The notes beneath the pieces are model-generated. The model was not told where the DNA came from. It ran no database searches and worked only from the letters and a program-made list of their open reading frames with translations. Below, one piece after another: positions 46,679-54,820 of a stretch of 64,000 nt of DNA. This DNA is from JAJZIH01 sp021785265 (GTDB lineage Bacteria > Pseudomonadota > Gammaproteobacteria > JAKAQQ01): the NCBI GenBank assembly GCA_027338645.1, contig DAHWSH010000011.1, positions 1 through 64,000 on the forward strand. Reading direction: 5' to 3'. The translations under genes were made by a program, and so were the position numbers. Position 1 is the first letter of the stretch. Each line of letters starts with the position of its first letter.

Positions 46679-47720
46679 GATGACCCCGTGCCAGCCAGTT
46701 CGCCACTCGTGGCGCAAAATAGGTCAGGATTGCATTGGCACCCGCCCTCCGGATGCACAGCAATGACTCCAGAATTGCCGGTCGTTCGGGCACCCATCCC
46801 TTTTCGATCGCTGCCACAAGTAATGCATATTCACCACTAACCTGATAGGCCAATGTCGGAAAAGAAAAGTGGTCTCGGATTTCCCGAATAATGTCGAGAT
46901 AGGGAAGCGCGGGTTTGACCATAACGTAGTCCGCCCCTTCCTCGATATCGAGCGCCACTTCCCGCAGTGCTTCCTCCCGGTTTGCCGGATCCAGCTGGTA
47001 GGTTTGTTTATCAGCAGATCCCAGAGCACGAGCACTACCGATCGCTTCACGGAACGGCCCGTAAAAGCAGGAGGCGTACTTGGCCGCATAAGCCAAAATC
47101 TGGACCTCAGTCCTCCCAGCCCCCTCTAAAGCCATCCGGATCGCTCCGATTCGGCCATCCATCATGTCTGAGGGAGCCACAATGTCTGCCCCACACCCGG
47201 CCAGACAGAGCGCCTGGCGGACCAAGGCTTCCACGGTCTCGTCATTGAGAACCCGACCTGTTTCATCGACGATTCCGTCTTGCCCGGAGGGATGATAGGG
47301 ATCCAAGGCGACATCAGCGATGACGCCAAGATCGGGCAGCTGACGTTTAAGCGCACGGATCGCGCGCGGTATCAGACCATCGGGATTCCACGCCTCGCCT
47401 CCATCGGGCGTTTTCAATCCGGGATCAATGCAGGGGAATAGTGCAACAGCACGAATTCCGGACTCAAACCATCCATCCGCTTCTCGCAGGAGTTCATCAA
47501 TGCTTAGGCGTTCGACTCCTGGCAGGCTCGGAACAGGGATCCGCAGGCTCGAACCTTCCACGATAAAAGCCGGGCAGATCAGGTGCCCTGCTTCCAGCTC
47601 GGTCTCGCGAACAAGCATTCGTGAAAAGGACTGGCTGCGCGTCCGTCTCAGACGGGTTCTCGGGAAACCGGTCCCCGCATTGGAAACGCCGCGTGAGGAA
47701 AGGTGGGCCGTCTCAGCCAT
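46668..47720 (-). CDS. hemB: Delta-aminolevulinic acid dehydratase (porphobilinogen synthase)
   Basis: A 350-residue enzyme condensing two ALA molecules. Both Schiff-base lysines are visible, in AYAAKYASCFYG and YVMVKPALPYLD. The metal loop reads DVALDPYHPSGQDG without cysteines, so it is of the Mg-dependent, zinc-free Pseudomonas type. The ATG has TAGGAG six bases upstream. It heads a hemB-aroE-small gene operon. Confidence 0.97.
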   Translation of the reverse strand: MAETAHLSSRGVSNAGTGFPRTRLRRTRSQSFSRMLVRETELEAGHLICPAFIVEGSSLRIPVPSLPGVERLSIDELLREADGWFESGIRAVALFPCIDPGLKTPDGGEAWNPDGLIPRAIRALKRQLPDLGVIADVALDPYHPSGQDGIVDETGRVLNDETVEALVRQALCLAGCGADIVAPSDMMDGRIGAIRMALEGAGRTEVQILAYAAKYASCFYGPFREAIGSARALGSADKQTYQLDPANREEALREVALDIEEGADYVMVKPALPYLDIIREIRDHFSFPTLAYQVSGEYALLVAAIEKGWVPERPAILESLLCIRRAGANAILTYFAPRVANWLARGHRGA

Positions 47721-47744
47721 CAGAAGCTCCTAGGATCCAAGATT

Positions 47745-47772
47745 ATTCTAACCTTTCCAGCGAATCGGGCAA
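47745..47772 (-). promoter_or_regulatory. Sigma70-type promoter of hemB-aroE
   Basis: On the minus strand TTGCCC (47772-47767), a 16-base spacer, then TAGAAT (47750-47745). Matches are 4/6 and 5/6. It lies about 25 bp before the hemB ATG, giving a very short leader. Confidence 0.45.
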
Positions 47773-48002
47773 TGCAATTCTTTGTCCCATCCTTGGCCGT
47801 CAATTGAAAGCTCATGCGGTTTGCCGATCCCGACGAGGAACAAAACCCGGCGAAAGCGCCTTGTGTGGACTTTTTGTAATTCCTGCCTGGGCTGCAAAAT
47901 CTGTTACCATGGATTATCGGTCGCCCTGTTGGTGTTTGCCGGCTTGGGGGCATTGCGATGTCCTCATGATCTACCCCCCTATCGGGTCAGGACCCCAAAC
48001 CG

Positions 48003-48503
48003 ATGTTCGCCAAATTCATAACCCGACTGCCCTTTTTCATCGTCATTCTCGCGGCCTCTCTTCAACCGGCCCTGGCTCGCAACCACTTTCTCGTTGGTCT
48101 CAGCGGAGGAGAATCCTATACAGTCAGCGGCAGCAGCATCAGTTTCGGTGCCTCTTTTGGATACCGGGTTCGCCGAGATCTCGAACTTGCCCTCAACTAT
48201 TCCTCGATTCCACACTATGAGATGACGATTGCGAGCCTGTCGGCCATTGGTCGGTATCCGATAGGTTACCGGATTCATGTTCTCGGCCGAGTCGGAATCG
48301 CAAATTGGTATGAGAGTCCTCTCGGAACCCAGGCGTCTATAGTTTCTACGGGAGTGGATCCGCTGATTGGTGCTGGAGTGTCCTATCGAGCAAACCGCAT
48401 GATCAGTACACGTTTCCAGTATTTTTGGATATTCACATCGAGCCACGCCGGACTGGGTGGAAATTTCCATGGCTTCGGATTCAGTGCGATCTACCATTTC
48501 TAA
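48003..48503 (+). CDS. Small outer-membrane beta-barrel protein
   Basis: A 166-residue protein with a signal peptide (FFIVILAASLQPALA) and alternating hydrophobic strands. It ends in aromatic FSAIYHF, as expected for insertion by the BAM complex. The size and Gly/aromatic pattern suggest an eight-stranded OmpA/OmpX-like barrel. The role is unknown. It stands alone with about 280 bp upstream to the divergent hemB. Confidence 0.75.
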   Translation: MFAKFITRLPFFIVILAASLQPALARNHFLVGLSGGESYTVSGSSISFGASFGYRVRRDLELALNYSSIPHYEMTIASLSAIGRYPIGYRIHVLGRVGIANWYESPLGTQASIVSTGVDPLIGAGVSYRANRMISTRFQYFWIFTSSHAGLGGNFHGFGFSAIYHF

Positions 48504-48840
48504 GCAACCGGATCCACACACCCCGTCAGTGACTGATTTCATCAGATGATCCCTCTCGCAGAAATAGAAGACGCGGGTGGGATTTAAACAGCCCGGCAAG
48601 CCAAGACGGCGAATGGGGCTTCCCACGCCGAGTGACCGATATTACCTTGGGATCACCGCAGGGCAGTTCAACCGGTTCACTGCAGAGATGTGCCAATTGC
48701 TGGCTTTAATGCAGATACCGGAGAGTACTGAAAAGTGGCTCGAAGATGTCTCCCTCCCCATAGCGGCGCGATGATGGAACTCCAAAACCGATTCTGTATT
48801 TCTGCGTTCTTTTGGGCAGCTAGTTCAAAGAACTTCCGCG
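48504..48840. other. 337-bp region with a possible gene fragment
   Basis: No complete gene is visible between the outer-membrane protein and the IS30 remnant. A short frame at 48577-48774 is described separately. Confidence 0.5.
48577..48774 (+). pseudogene. Possible C-terminal remnant of a truncated haemoglobin
   Basis: A 65-residue frame contains YLGITAGQFNRF, then LLALMQIPESTEKW and a short end. This recalls the last helices (LGI....F......L...L...GVP......) of group 1 truncated haemoglobins. The haem-binding part upstream is absent, so at most it is a fragment, adjacent to a decayed IS. The resemblance is weak and could be chance. Confidence 0.25.
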
Positions 48841-49539
48841 GCTTCCAGTTGGAAGTGCAACAGTTAATGAAGTCCTGGTGTGGAAGAATAGCTCGTAGGG
48901 TGTTCGGAATGGCAATCGTTCTCGGGGGTGGTGATTGAGCCGATGCATGAGCGGGTTCAGTTCTTTCGGGGTGACGGGACTCAGGTTACGCCGCTGGGGA
49001 AAGTACGGGCGGATCCGGCCACGGGTATTTTCGGGGGTCCCGCGTTCCCCGGAGAGGTATGGAGGGGCGAAGGACACACGGGTGGCTTGGGTGATGCGTT
49101 CCTGCGGGGCGCCTGCGGTCCCGTGATCGAGGGTCAGGGGATGGACACGAGCGCGCCCGGGGCGCAGAAGCTTCACGGTCGCCTGACGGAGGGCTTGAGC
49201 GGTGCGGTGGGGGAGCGCGGCGAGCCGGGGGTAGCCGCTTTGGCGTTCCCCCAGGAGACGAGCACCCCGCGGTGCCCATGGCCGATGAGCGGATCACCTT
49301 CCCCGTCTCCGATCCAGCGCGCTGATTCACGATCGCGGGGCGTGACTGGGGTGGCACCGCGCCTCGCACCAGGCCTGGGCCGGCCGGGGTCGCCCGCCGC
49401 AGTGGCGCCTGAGTTCGCGCGAAATCGTGGATTGGTTCATCCTCAACGGCAAGGCGGTCTCGCTTTGATTGAATCCGGTTTGCCGGCAGCCATATATCTG
49501 GTATCGTTGCTCCAGAGTCGGCTGCGTGTCGTATCTCAT
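48820..49539 (-). pseudogene. IS30-type transposase, frameshifted
   Basis: The N-terminal part (49539-49327) has LEQRYQIYG and QSTISRELRRH, the helix-turn-helix of IS30 transposases. The C-terminal part in another frame has LTLDHGTAG (second DDE Asp region), APPYLSGERGTPENTRGRIR and PYFPQRRNLS, then LNHHPRERLPFRTPYELF. These are the conserved C-terminal motifs of the family. At least one frameshift or deletion separates them, and DNG is altered to DHG. It cannot make an active enzyme. Confidence 0.85.
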
Positions 49540-49633
49540 CGGTGCTCCTTCGACTGGCCGGTCGGAAAAGCCACGAAGCGACCGCAGTTTGTCCCCTGGG
49601 CTCGTCAGTGATGTTGCACTTCAGAGTTGAAAC
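48841..49633 (-). mobile_element. Degenerate IS30-family insertion sequence
   Basis: Terminal inverted repeats of about 22 bp (48841-48862 and 49612-49633) agree at 17 positions and share an exact inner GAAGTGCAACA. The inner CAACA resembles IS30 ends. Between them lies a broken transposase on the minus strand. At 793 bp the element is shorter than a typical 1-kb IS30 member, so it has internal deletion. Confidence 0.75.
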
Positions 49634-49647
49634 CACCTTCTACAAAA

Positions 49648-50319
49648 ATGTCCGTCCATACTAGAAAACAACCAGATGCATCTGCTCAGGCCATTGTTCG
49701 TTGTCCCTGGACTGGCATTGAGTTACCGCTTTACCGAGACTATCACGATAAGGAATGGGGAACGCCCATCTACTATAACGACCGGTATTTGTTCGAGATG
49801 CTGATCCTCGAATCGCAACAAGCGGGCTTGTCATGGCTCACTGTACTCAAGCGCCGTGAAGTCTACCGATCCCGTTTGCGCGGATTCGATCCTGAGTACC
49901 TGGTTTCACTCGACGATCGAAGTCTCGATCGTCTGGCCTCCGACGGCCAATTGCTCCGCCACTCTGGGAAACTCCAATCACTTCGGCTCAACGCGAGGGC
50001 TTTTCTGGAACTCAGCGCCCAGGTTGGCAGCTTTTCCTGTTTTTTATGGTCGCACTTCGACTTCAAGGTTCAAACCCATTACTACGAAGATCTGACAGAA
50101 GTTCCAGCAGAGACTCCCCAATCCCGGGATTTAGCCCGCGAACTCAAAGCATATGGGTTCCGGTTTGTGGGCCCCATCATGGTTCAATCATATCTTGAAG
50201 CCGTCGGAGTCTACAACGATCACTTGGTCACCTGCTTTCGCCACTCGCTTTTGAGCCCGGGGTCAAGCCAGTCCCTCGGTTTCAGGAAAAACTCTCGCAA
50301 CCACCGTTCTGGCTCCTGA
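49648..50319 (+). CDS. tag: DNA-3-methyladenine glycosylase I
   Basis: A roughly 223-residue base-excision repair enzyme. CPWTG and YHDKEWG at the N-terminus and NDHLVTCFRH at the C-terminus supply the zinc ligands, and QQAGLSWLTVLKRRE lines the base pocket. The ATG at 49648 is chosen because the upstream TTG at 49627 lies in the IS30 repeat. After CFRH, where the family usually ends, there are 23 more residues that overlap hemF on the other strand by 100 bp, so the normal stop has probably been lost. Confidence 0.92.
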   Translation: MSVHTRKQPDASAQAIVRCPWTGIELPLYRDYHDKEWGTPIYYNDRYLFEMLILESQQAGLSWLTVLKRREVYRSRLRGFDPEYLVSLDDRSLDRLASDGQLLRHSGKLQSLRLNARAFLELSAQVGSFSCFLWSHFDFKVQTHYYEDLTEVPAETPQSRDLARELKAYGFRFVGPIMVQSYLEAVGVYNDHLVTCFRHSLLSPGSSQSLGFRKNSRNHRSGS

Positions 50320-51170
50320 TCATCATAGCGACCGAGATCACGCCAGCCTACGAGTGGTGGGAGCGACATGAGGATGGAATCGACCCGTCCACCCGTCTGG
50401 AGACCAAACAGAGTCCCCCGATCATAGAGCAGGTTAAACTCCACGTATCGGCTCCTGCGCATCAGCTGGAACTCCCGTTCACGTTTTCCCCAGGACTCGT
50501 TCTGACGGGCGACGAAAATCGGTAGGTAAGCGTCCAGAAAACCCTGCCCCACAGCCAAAGCAAACCGTAGCGTCAACGCAAAATCAGAAAGTTGGAGATC
50601 ATCGAAAAAGATTCCGCCGATGCCGCGCGACTCCTCACGATGCTTGAGGTAAAAGTACCGGTCGCAATCTGTTTTGAACCGCGAATACAGCTCTTCACCA
50701 AAGGGGCGGCAGAGATCAGCCGCAGTTCGGTGCCAGTGGATGCAGTCTTCAAGGCGTGGGTAGTAGGGAGTCAGATCAAACCCACCACCGAACCAAAAGC
50801 GCGAGGGTACACCTCCATGGGCTTCTGTCTCGATATAGCGGACATTGGCGTGGGTGGTCGGGACATGCGGATTACGCGGATGGACAACCACAGAAACCCC
50901 GATGGCCAGGAACCGGGCTCCAGTGAGGCTCGAACGGTTCTCAAGAGCAGCCGGGGGGAGAGTCAAGCCTTCAACATGAGAAAAATTAATACCTGCTTTC
51001 TCAAAACATTCCCCGTCGATCAGCAACCGGGAAACCCCTCCCCCACCCCCCTCATGGAACCATGGACGTACCTCGAAATGTTCTCCTGCTGCAACTGCTT
51101 CGAAGGACTGGACAATTTTTGTGCCCAAGGCCTCGAAGCATTCATGAACCTCAGCTGACTGATGACTCAT
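50220..51170 (-). CDS. hemF: Aerobic coproporphyrinogen III oxidase
   Basis: A 316-residue oxygen-dependent enzyme making protoporphyrinogen IX. FEVRPWFHEGGGGG, VVHPRNPHVPTTHANVRY and WFGGGFDLTPYYP are diagnostic, and YVEFNLLYDRGTLFGLQTGG is at the C-terminus. The ATG at 51170 overlaps the tsaC stop (ATGA). It implies aerobic or microaerobic haem synthesis. The 3' end overlaps tag by 100 bp. Confidence 0.97.
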   Translation of the reverse strand: MSHQSAEVHECFEALGTKIVQSFEAVAAGEHFEVRPWFHEGGGGGVSRLLIDGECFEKAGINFSHVEGLTLPPAALENRSSLTGARFLAIGVSVVVHPRNPHVPTTHANVRYIETEAHGGVPSRFWFGGGFDLTPYYPRLEDCIHWHRTAADLCRPFGEELYSRFKTDCDRYFYLKHREESRGIGGIFFDDLQLSDFALTLRFALAVGQGFLDAYLPIFVARQNESWGKREREFQLMRRSRYVEFNLLYDRGTLFGLQTGGRVDSILMSLPPLVGWRDLGRYDDQEPERWLREFFLKPRDWLDPGLKSEWRKQVTK

Positions 51171-51760
51171 CGGTCGTGCCAGCCCGCTCGGACCACACAT
51201 CCGGTTCGTGCGTCCCGGATTTCAGTCGGACCATTCAGCATCCCGAGCGCCCCTGCGACAACCCCGTCGAGGCCAGTGGTGAAGTGGTCCTGTACGGCCT
51301 GGGAGGTTTGCAATGGCTCCTGACCACTCGGATTGGCACTGGTTGAGACAAGAGGCATCGAGGCCACCCGAGACAATGCCGATGCCACGGGATGGCAGGT
51401 AACCCGCACGGCCACCATATCATGTGACCCACGGATCCACGCTGGGAGTTCCGGACGGGCGGGCATAAGCCAAGTGACAGGCCCCGGCCAAGTTCCGAAA
51501 ACACGTGACCGCTGTTCCAAACTCAACGTTTCGAGCCACGGTTCGATCATGGAAAAATCAGATGCCAGAAGAATCAGTCCCTTGTCAGCAGCCCGCCCCT
51601 TGAGTTCAAGGATCCGCCGCACCGCAGACCATCGGAAGGGATCACAGCCCAACCCGTACACGCCTTCGGTGGGATAGGCCACAACTCCACCCTGTTGGAG
51701 AATCTGAGCCCCCTCTTCAACACTCAAAAGCCCCTTTCTTTCATCAGTTATGGATCGCAT
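51167..51760 (-). CDS. tsaC: Threonylcarbamoyl-AMP synthase (TsaC/YrdC)
   Basis: A 197-residue enzyme for the first step of t6A tRNA modification. GGVVAYPTEGVYGLGCDPF and RAADKGLILLASD are the substrate-binding segments, with GPVTWLMPA and STSANPSG further on. The ATG at 51760 gives the family start; the frame continues into topA. It is placed between topA and hemF as in many gammaproteobacteria. Confidence 0.96.
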   Translation of the reverse strand: MRSITDERKGLLSVEEGAQILQQGGVVAYPTEGVYGLGCDPFRWSAVRRILELKGRAADKGLILLASDFSMIEPWLETLSLEQRSRVFGTWPGPVTWLMPARPELPAWIRGSHDMVAVRVTCHPVASALSRVASMPLVSTSANPSGQEPLQTSQAVQDHFTTGLDGVVAGALGMLNGPTEIRDARTGCVVRAGWHDR

Positions 51761-51780
51761 GGACGCTGACCCACCAGGGA

Positions 51781-54177
51781 TCAGGAAGATGCCGGACGAG
51801 CAGGTTTCCGTTTTATTTTTGGCATTTTTTTCTCCGTCGGAGGAGAAGTAACAGCTCCCGCGCCTTTTCCCACACTTGGTTTTTTCCGCCCATAGCGGGC
51901 TGCTCGTCTCAGGGGCGCCTGCTCCAGCAGTTTCTGACATGCTTCAAAGCTAAGCTGATCGGCCTGCTGGTCTTTGGGGACTCGAGCATTGCGGTCTCCA
52001 TCAGTGACATAGGGACCGTAGCGACCATTTAGAATTTCAATTCCACCTTCGTACTTTCGAATCACGCGTTGTGCTAGTCGAACCCGATCTTCCGCAATAA
52101 GGATCAGGGCTTGTTCGTAACTGATGTCCATGGGATCGAGTTCTTTGAGGGAAACATAATGGTCGCCGTACCGGAGATAGGGGCCAAAACGTCCAAGGCC
52201 AACCCGGATGAGTTCCCCTTCATCGGTTTGACCCAGATCCCGTGGAAGCTCGAACAACTTGAGTGCTTCATCGAGCGTTAGAGTTTCGAGGCGCTGGCCC
52301 GGACGCAAACCTGCAAAACGTGGCTTACTCTCATCTTCCCGACTGCCAATTTGCACGAACGGTCCAAAACGACCCATGCGTGCAGTCACTGGTTTGGCCG
52401 TGACTGGATCCACCCCAAGCTCACGGGCTTGAACCGCTTGGGCACGCGTCACATTGGACGAAACCGCCCCAATATTTTCCTCAAAGGGCTTCCAAAATTC
52501 AGCCAAAAGATCTGTCCAGTTTTTTTCACCACGAGAGATCTCATCCAACTCATCTTCCATTTGTGCGGTAAAACCGTAGTCGACATAGCGGGAGAAATGA
52601 TCCGTCAGAAATCGGTTCACGATCCTTCCGATTTCGGTCGGCGTAAAGCGACGGTTCTGATTCTCGACATACCCGCGCTGCCGCAATGTTTCGATGATCC
52701 ATGCATAGGTCGATGGACGCCCAATACCATACTCTTCCAGTGTCTTGACCAGCGAAGCTTCATTATAACGGGGTGGTGGTTCAGTAAAATGCTGAAAGGT
52801 TTTAATCTCAGTCAAAGACAGACTTTCACCGACTTCGAGCTCAGGAAGACGGGTATCTTCTTCGCCCACATGACCCTCCTCCATGGTTTCCTGGTAGACT
52901 TGCATGAAGCCTGGGAACCTGACAGTCGAGCCAGTTGCCCTAAAAATACCCCGTTGTCCGGCACCCATCTCCATTTGGATATTTTCCAGCAGGGCTGGCA
53001 GCATCTGGCAGGCTATCGTCCTGCGCCAGATCAGTTCGTATACGTGCATCTGATCCCGATTTAGATGAGCCCGGATCGACTCTGGGGTCCGCACCGCTGA
53101 GCTTGGACGAATGGCTTCATGTGCTTCTTGAGCATTCTTGGTCGTTGTTTTATAGGTTCGTGGCGTTTCGGGAAGCGCAGTGGCTGAAAATCGCGACTGG
53201 ATACATTCCCGGATCTCACTGATGGCCTCTCTGGACAATTGCACGGAATCAGTTCGCATGTAAGTAATCAGGCCGACTGACCCCTGACCCAGATCAATTC
53301 CCTCGTAGAGTTGCTGCGCGATCTGCATGGTCCTGCGTGCAGAAAGTCCGTATCGGCGTGCGGATTCCTGTTGCAGGGTTGAGGTCGTGAACGGCGGTGC
53401 CGGTTGTCGCCGTCGTTCCTTGGCCTCTCGAGACAGGACGGTCAGACGTCCTTGTGATGCCTCCCACAAAGAGGCGCGGATATGTTCGGTCTCCTCTGCA
53501 TTCGGCAAATCGTAGGGCCCGAGTTTCCGGCCGTCATACTGCACCAAGCGGGCCGTGAACGGCTTCCCGCCTTTCTCCAGGGGAACTTCGATCGACCAGT
53601 ATTCGCGGGGTTCGAACCGTTCGATCTCTTCTTCGCGTTCAACGATGAGCCGCAAGGCAGGACTTTGTACTCTTCCTGCGGACAGACCACGCTTGATTTT
53701 ACGCCAGAGGAGTGGGGAGAGACTAAATCCGACGAGGTAGTCGAGCGCCCGTCGGGCCCGTTGTGCATTGACGAGTTCCATCAGGAGATCTCTCGGGTGC
53801 GCTAGGGCTTCACGAATGGCAGATTCGGTAATTTCATGAAAAACAACCCGTTGAACCGGAATATCAGGCAGTCGTTTCATCTCCTCGAGGAGTTGGCATA
53901 AATGCCATGCAATCGCCTCCCCTTCCCGGTCTGGGTCAGTGGCTAGCCAGAGGCAATCGGTCTTTTTTAGGGCCCGCGCGATCTGGTCAACGTATTTTTC
54001 ATTTCGGCCGATCGCTTGATAGGTCTGGGCAAACGCGTGCTGTGGATCCACCGCTCCAGAACGGGGAACCAGATCCCGGACATGTCCATAAGAAGCCAGA
54101 ACCTCGAAATCCGGACCCAGATATTTCTGTATGGTCCTGGCCTTGGTCGGCGATTCAACAACGACCAGCTGGCGCAT
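51781..54177 (-). CDS. topA: DNA topoisomerase I
   Basis: A 798-residue type IA topoisomerase that relaxes negative supercoils. The TOPRIM domain has VVVESPTKA and ATDPDREGEAIAWH. The catalytic tyrosine lies in GLITYMRTDS. The C-terminal third is built of repeats with GRFGPFVQIG, GRFGPYLRYGD and GRYGPYVTDGD instead of Cys4 zinc fingers. A basic Lys/Arg/Pro tail ends the protein. The ATG at 54177 has AGGA seven bases upstream; the frame is open to 54228 within smg. Confidence 0.97.
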   Translation of the reverse strand: MRQLVVVESPTKARTIQKYLGPDFEVLASYGHVRDLVPRSGAVDPQHAFAQTYQAIGRNEKYVDQIARALKKTDCLWLATDPDREGEAIAWHLCQLLEEMKRLPDIPVQRVVFHEITESAIREALAHPRDLLMELVNAQRARRALDYLVGFSLSPLLWRKIKRGLSAGRVQSPALRLIVEREEEIERFEPREYWSIEVPLEKGGKPFTARLVQYDGRKLGPYDLPNAEETEHIRASLWEASQGRLTVLSREAKERRRQPAPPFTTSTLQQESARRYGLSARRTMQIAQQLYEGIDLGQGSVGLITYMRTDSVQLSREAISEIRECIQSRFSATALPETPRTYKTTTKNAQEAHEAIRPSSAVRTPESIRAHLNRDQMHVYELIWRRTIACQMLPALLENIQMEMGAGQRGIFRATGSTVRFPGFMQVYQETMEEGHVGEEDTRLPELEVGESLSLTEIKTFQHFTEPPPRYNEASLVKTLEEYGIGRPSTYAWIIETLRQRGYVENQNRRFTPTEIGRIVNRFLTDHFSRYVDYGFTAQMEDELDEISRGEKNWTDLLAEFWKPFEENIGAVSSNVTRAQAVQARELGVDPVTAKPVTARMGRFGPFVQIGSREDESKPRFAGLRPGQRLETLTLDEALKLFELPRDLGQTDEGELIRVGLGRFGPYLRYGDHYVSLKELDPMDISYEQALILIAEDRVRLAQRVIRKYEGGIEILNGRYGPYVTDGDRNARVPKDQQADQLSFEACQKLLEQAPLRRAARYGRKKPSVGKGAGAVTSPPTEKKMPKIKRKPARPASS

Positions 54178-54209
54178 CGGGCGATCCTGCGAAGACGTAC
54201 GTTCCTTCT

Positions 54210-54713
54210 TCAATGAAGAAATCCCCATTCATTCTGGAACAAGACAGCTTCAGCCCAATCTGAGGCACCTTCCGATCCACAGCGCCCACGCAGGACGTAC
54301 AAGATAATCCACCGGAGATCGCTGTCGTCGAGAGGACCCGTGCCGAGCGCAGTGACACGTTCAATGACAATCTCGCGCTGGAGCGCATTAAGGACGCCCA
54401 TTTCTTCAAGCATCAGAAGAAGACCACATCCGGAAAGTCCCACTGTCTCGACTTCTTCCCGCGTATAACTCCGCTGAACCCCACTGGCAGAAGCCGTTGA
54501 CTCGTTCCATAGTTCCAAGAATCCTCGGGCTTCAATCTCGTCCAGTTCACCCAGCCATTGCAATGCCCCTTCCGTCAGCTCTTCGCTAAAGCCGGCAGTT
54601 TCCAATCCCGCGGAAACCGAATCACGATCCGCGAGTAGGGATCCACCGGTTTCGTTACCAGAAAAGCGCCACTCGTACAGGAAGGCCAAGACATCCACGA
54701 CCCGATCATTCAT
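54210..54713 (-). CDS. smg: Smg family protein
   Basis: A 167-residue acidic, largely helical protein of unknown function (DUF494), usually found next to dprA and topA. VVDVLAFLYEW at the N-terminus and LRWIILYVL near the C-terminus are typical. GAGGTAG precedes the ATG. The dprA gene that normally comes before it is absent; only about 100 bp separates it from the LysM gene. Confidence 0.92.
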   Translation of the reverse strand: MNDRVVDVLAFLYEWRFSGNETGGSLLADRDSVSAGLETAGFSEELTEGALQWLGELDEIEARGFLELWNESTASASGVQRSYTREEVETVGLSGCGLLLMLEEMGVLNALQREIVIERVTALGTGPLDDSDLRWIILYVLRGRCGSEGASDWAEAVLFQNEWGFLH

Positions 54714-54820
54714 GCATCTACCTCTTCAATCATCACATTGCTCGGGTGCGGAACACTATGGGGACACAGCACGAACCCCCCAACCGCAACGCCGGTTCCC
54801 AACTTACCCGCCGTCTTCCA

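Noticed and set aside
48928..49611. 227-residue open frame on the plus strand
   Set aside because: It is antisense to the IS30-type transposase remnant and has no recognisable motif; GC-rich DNA leaves such frames open.
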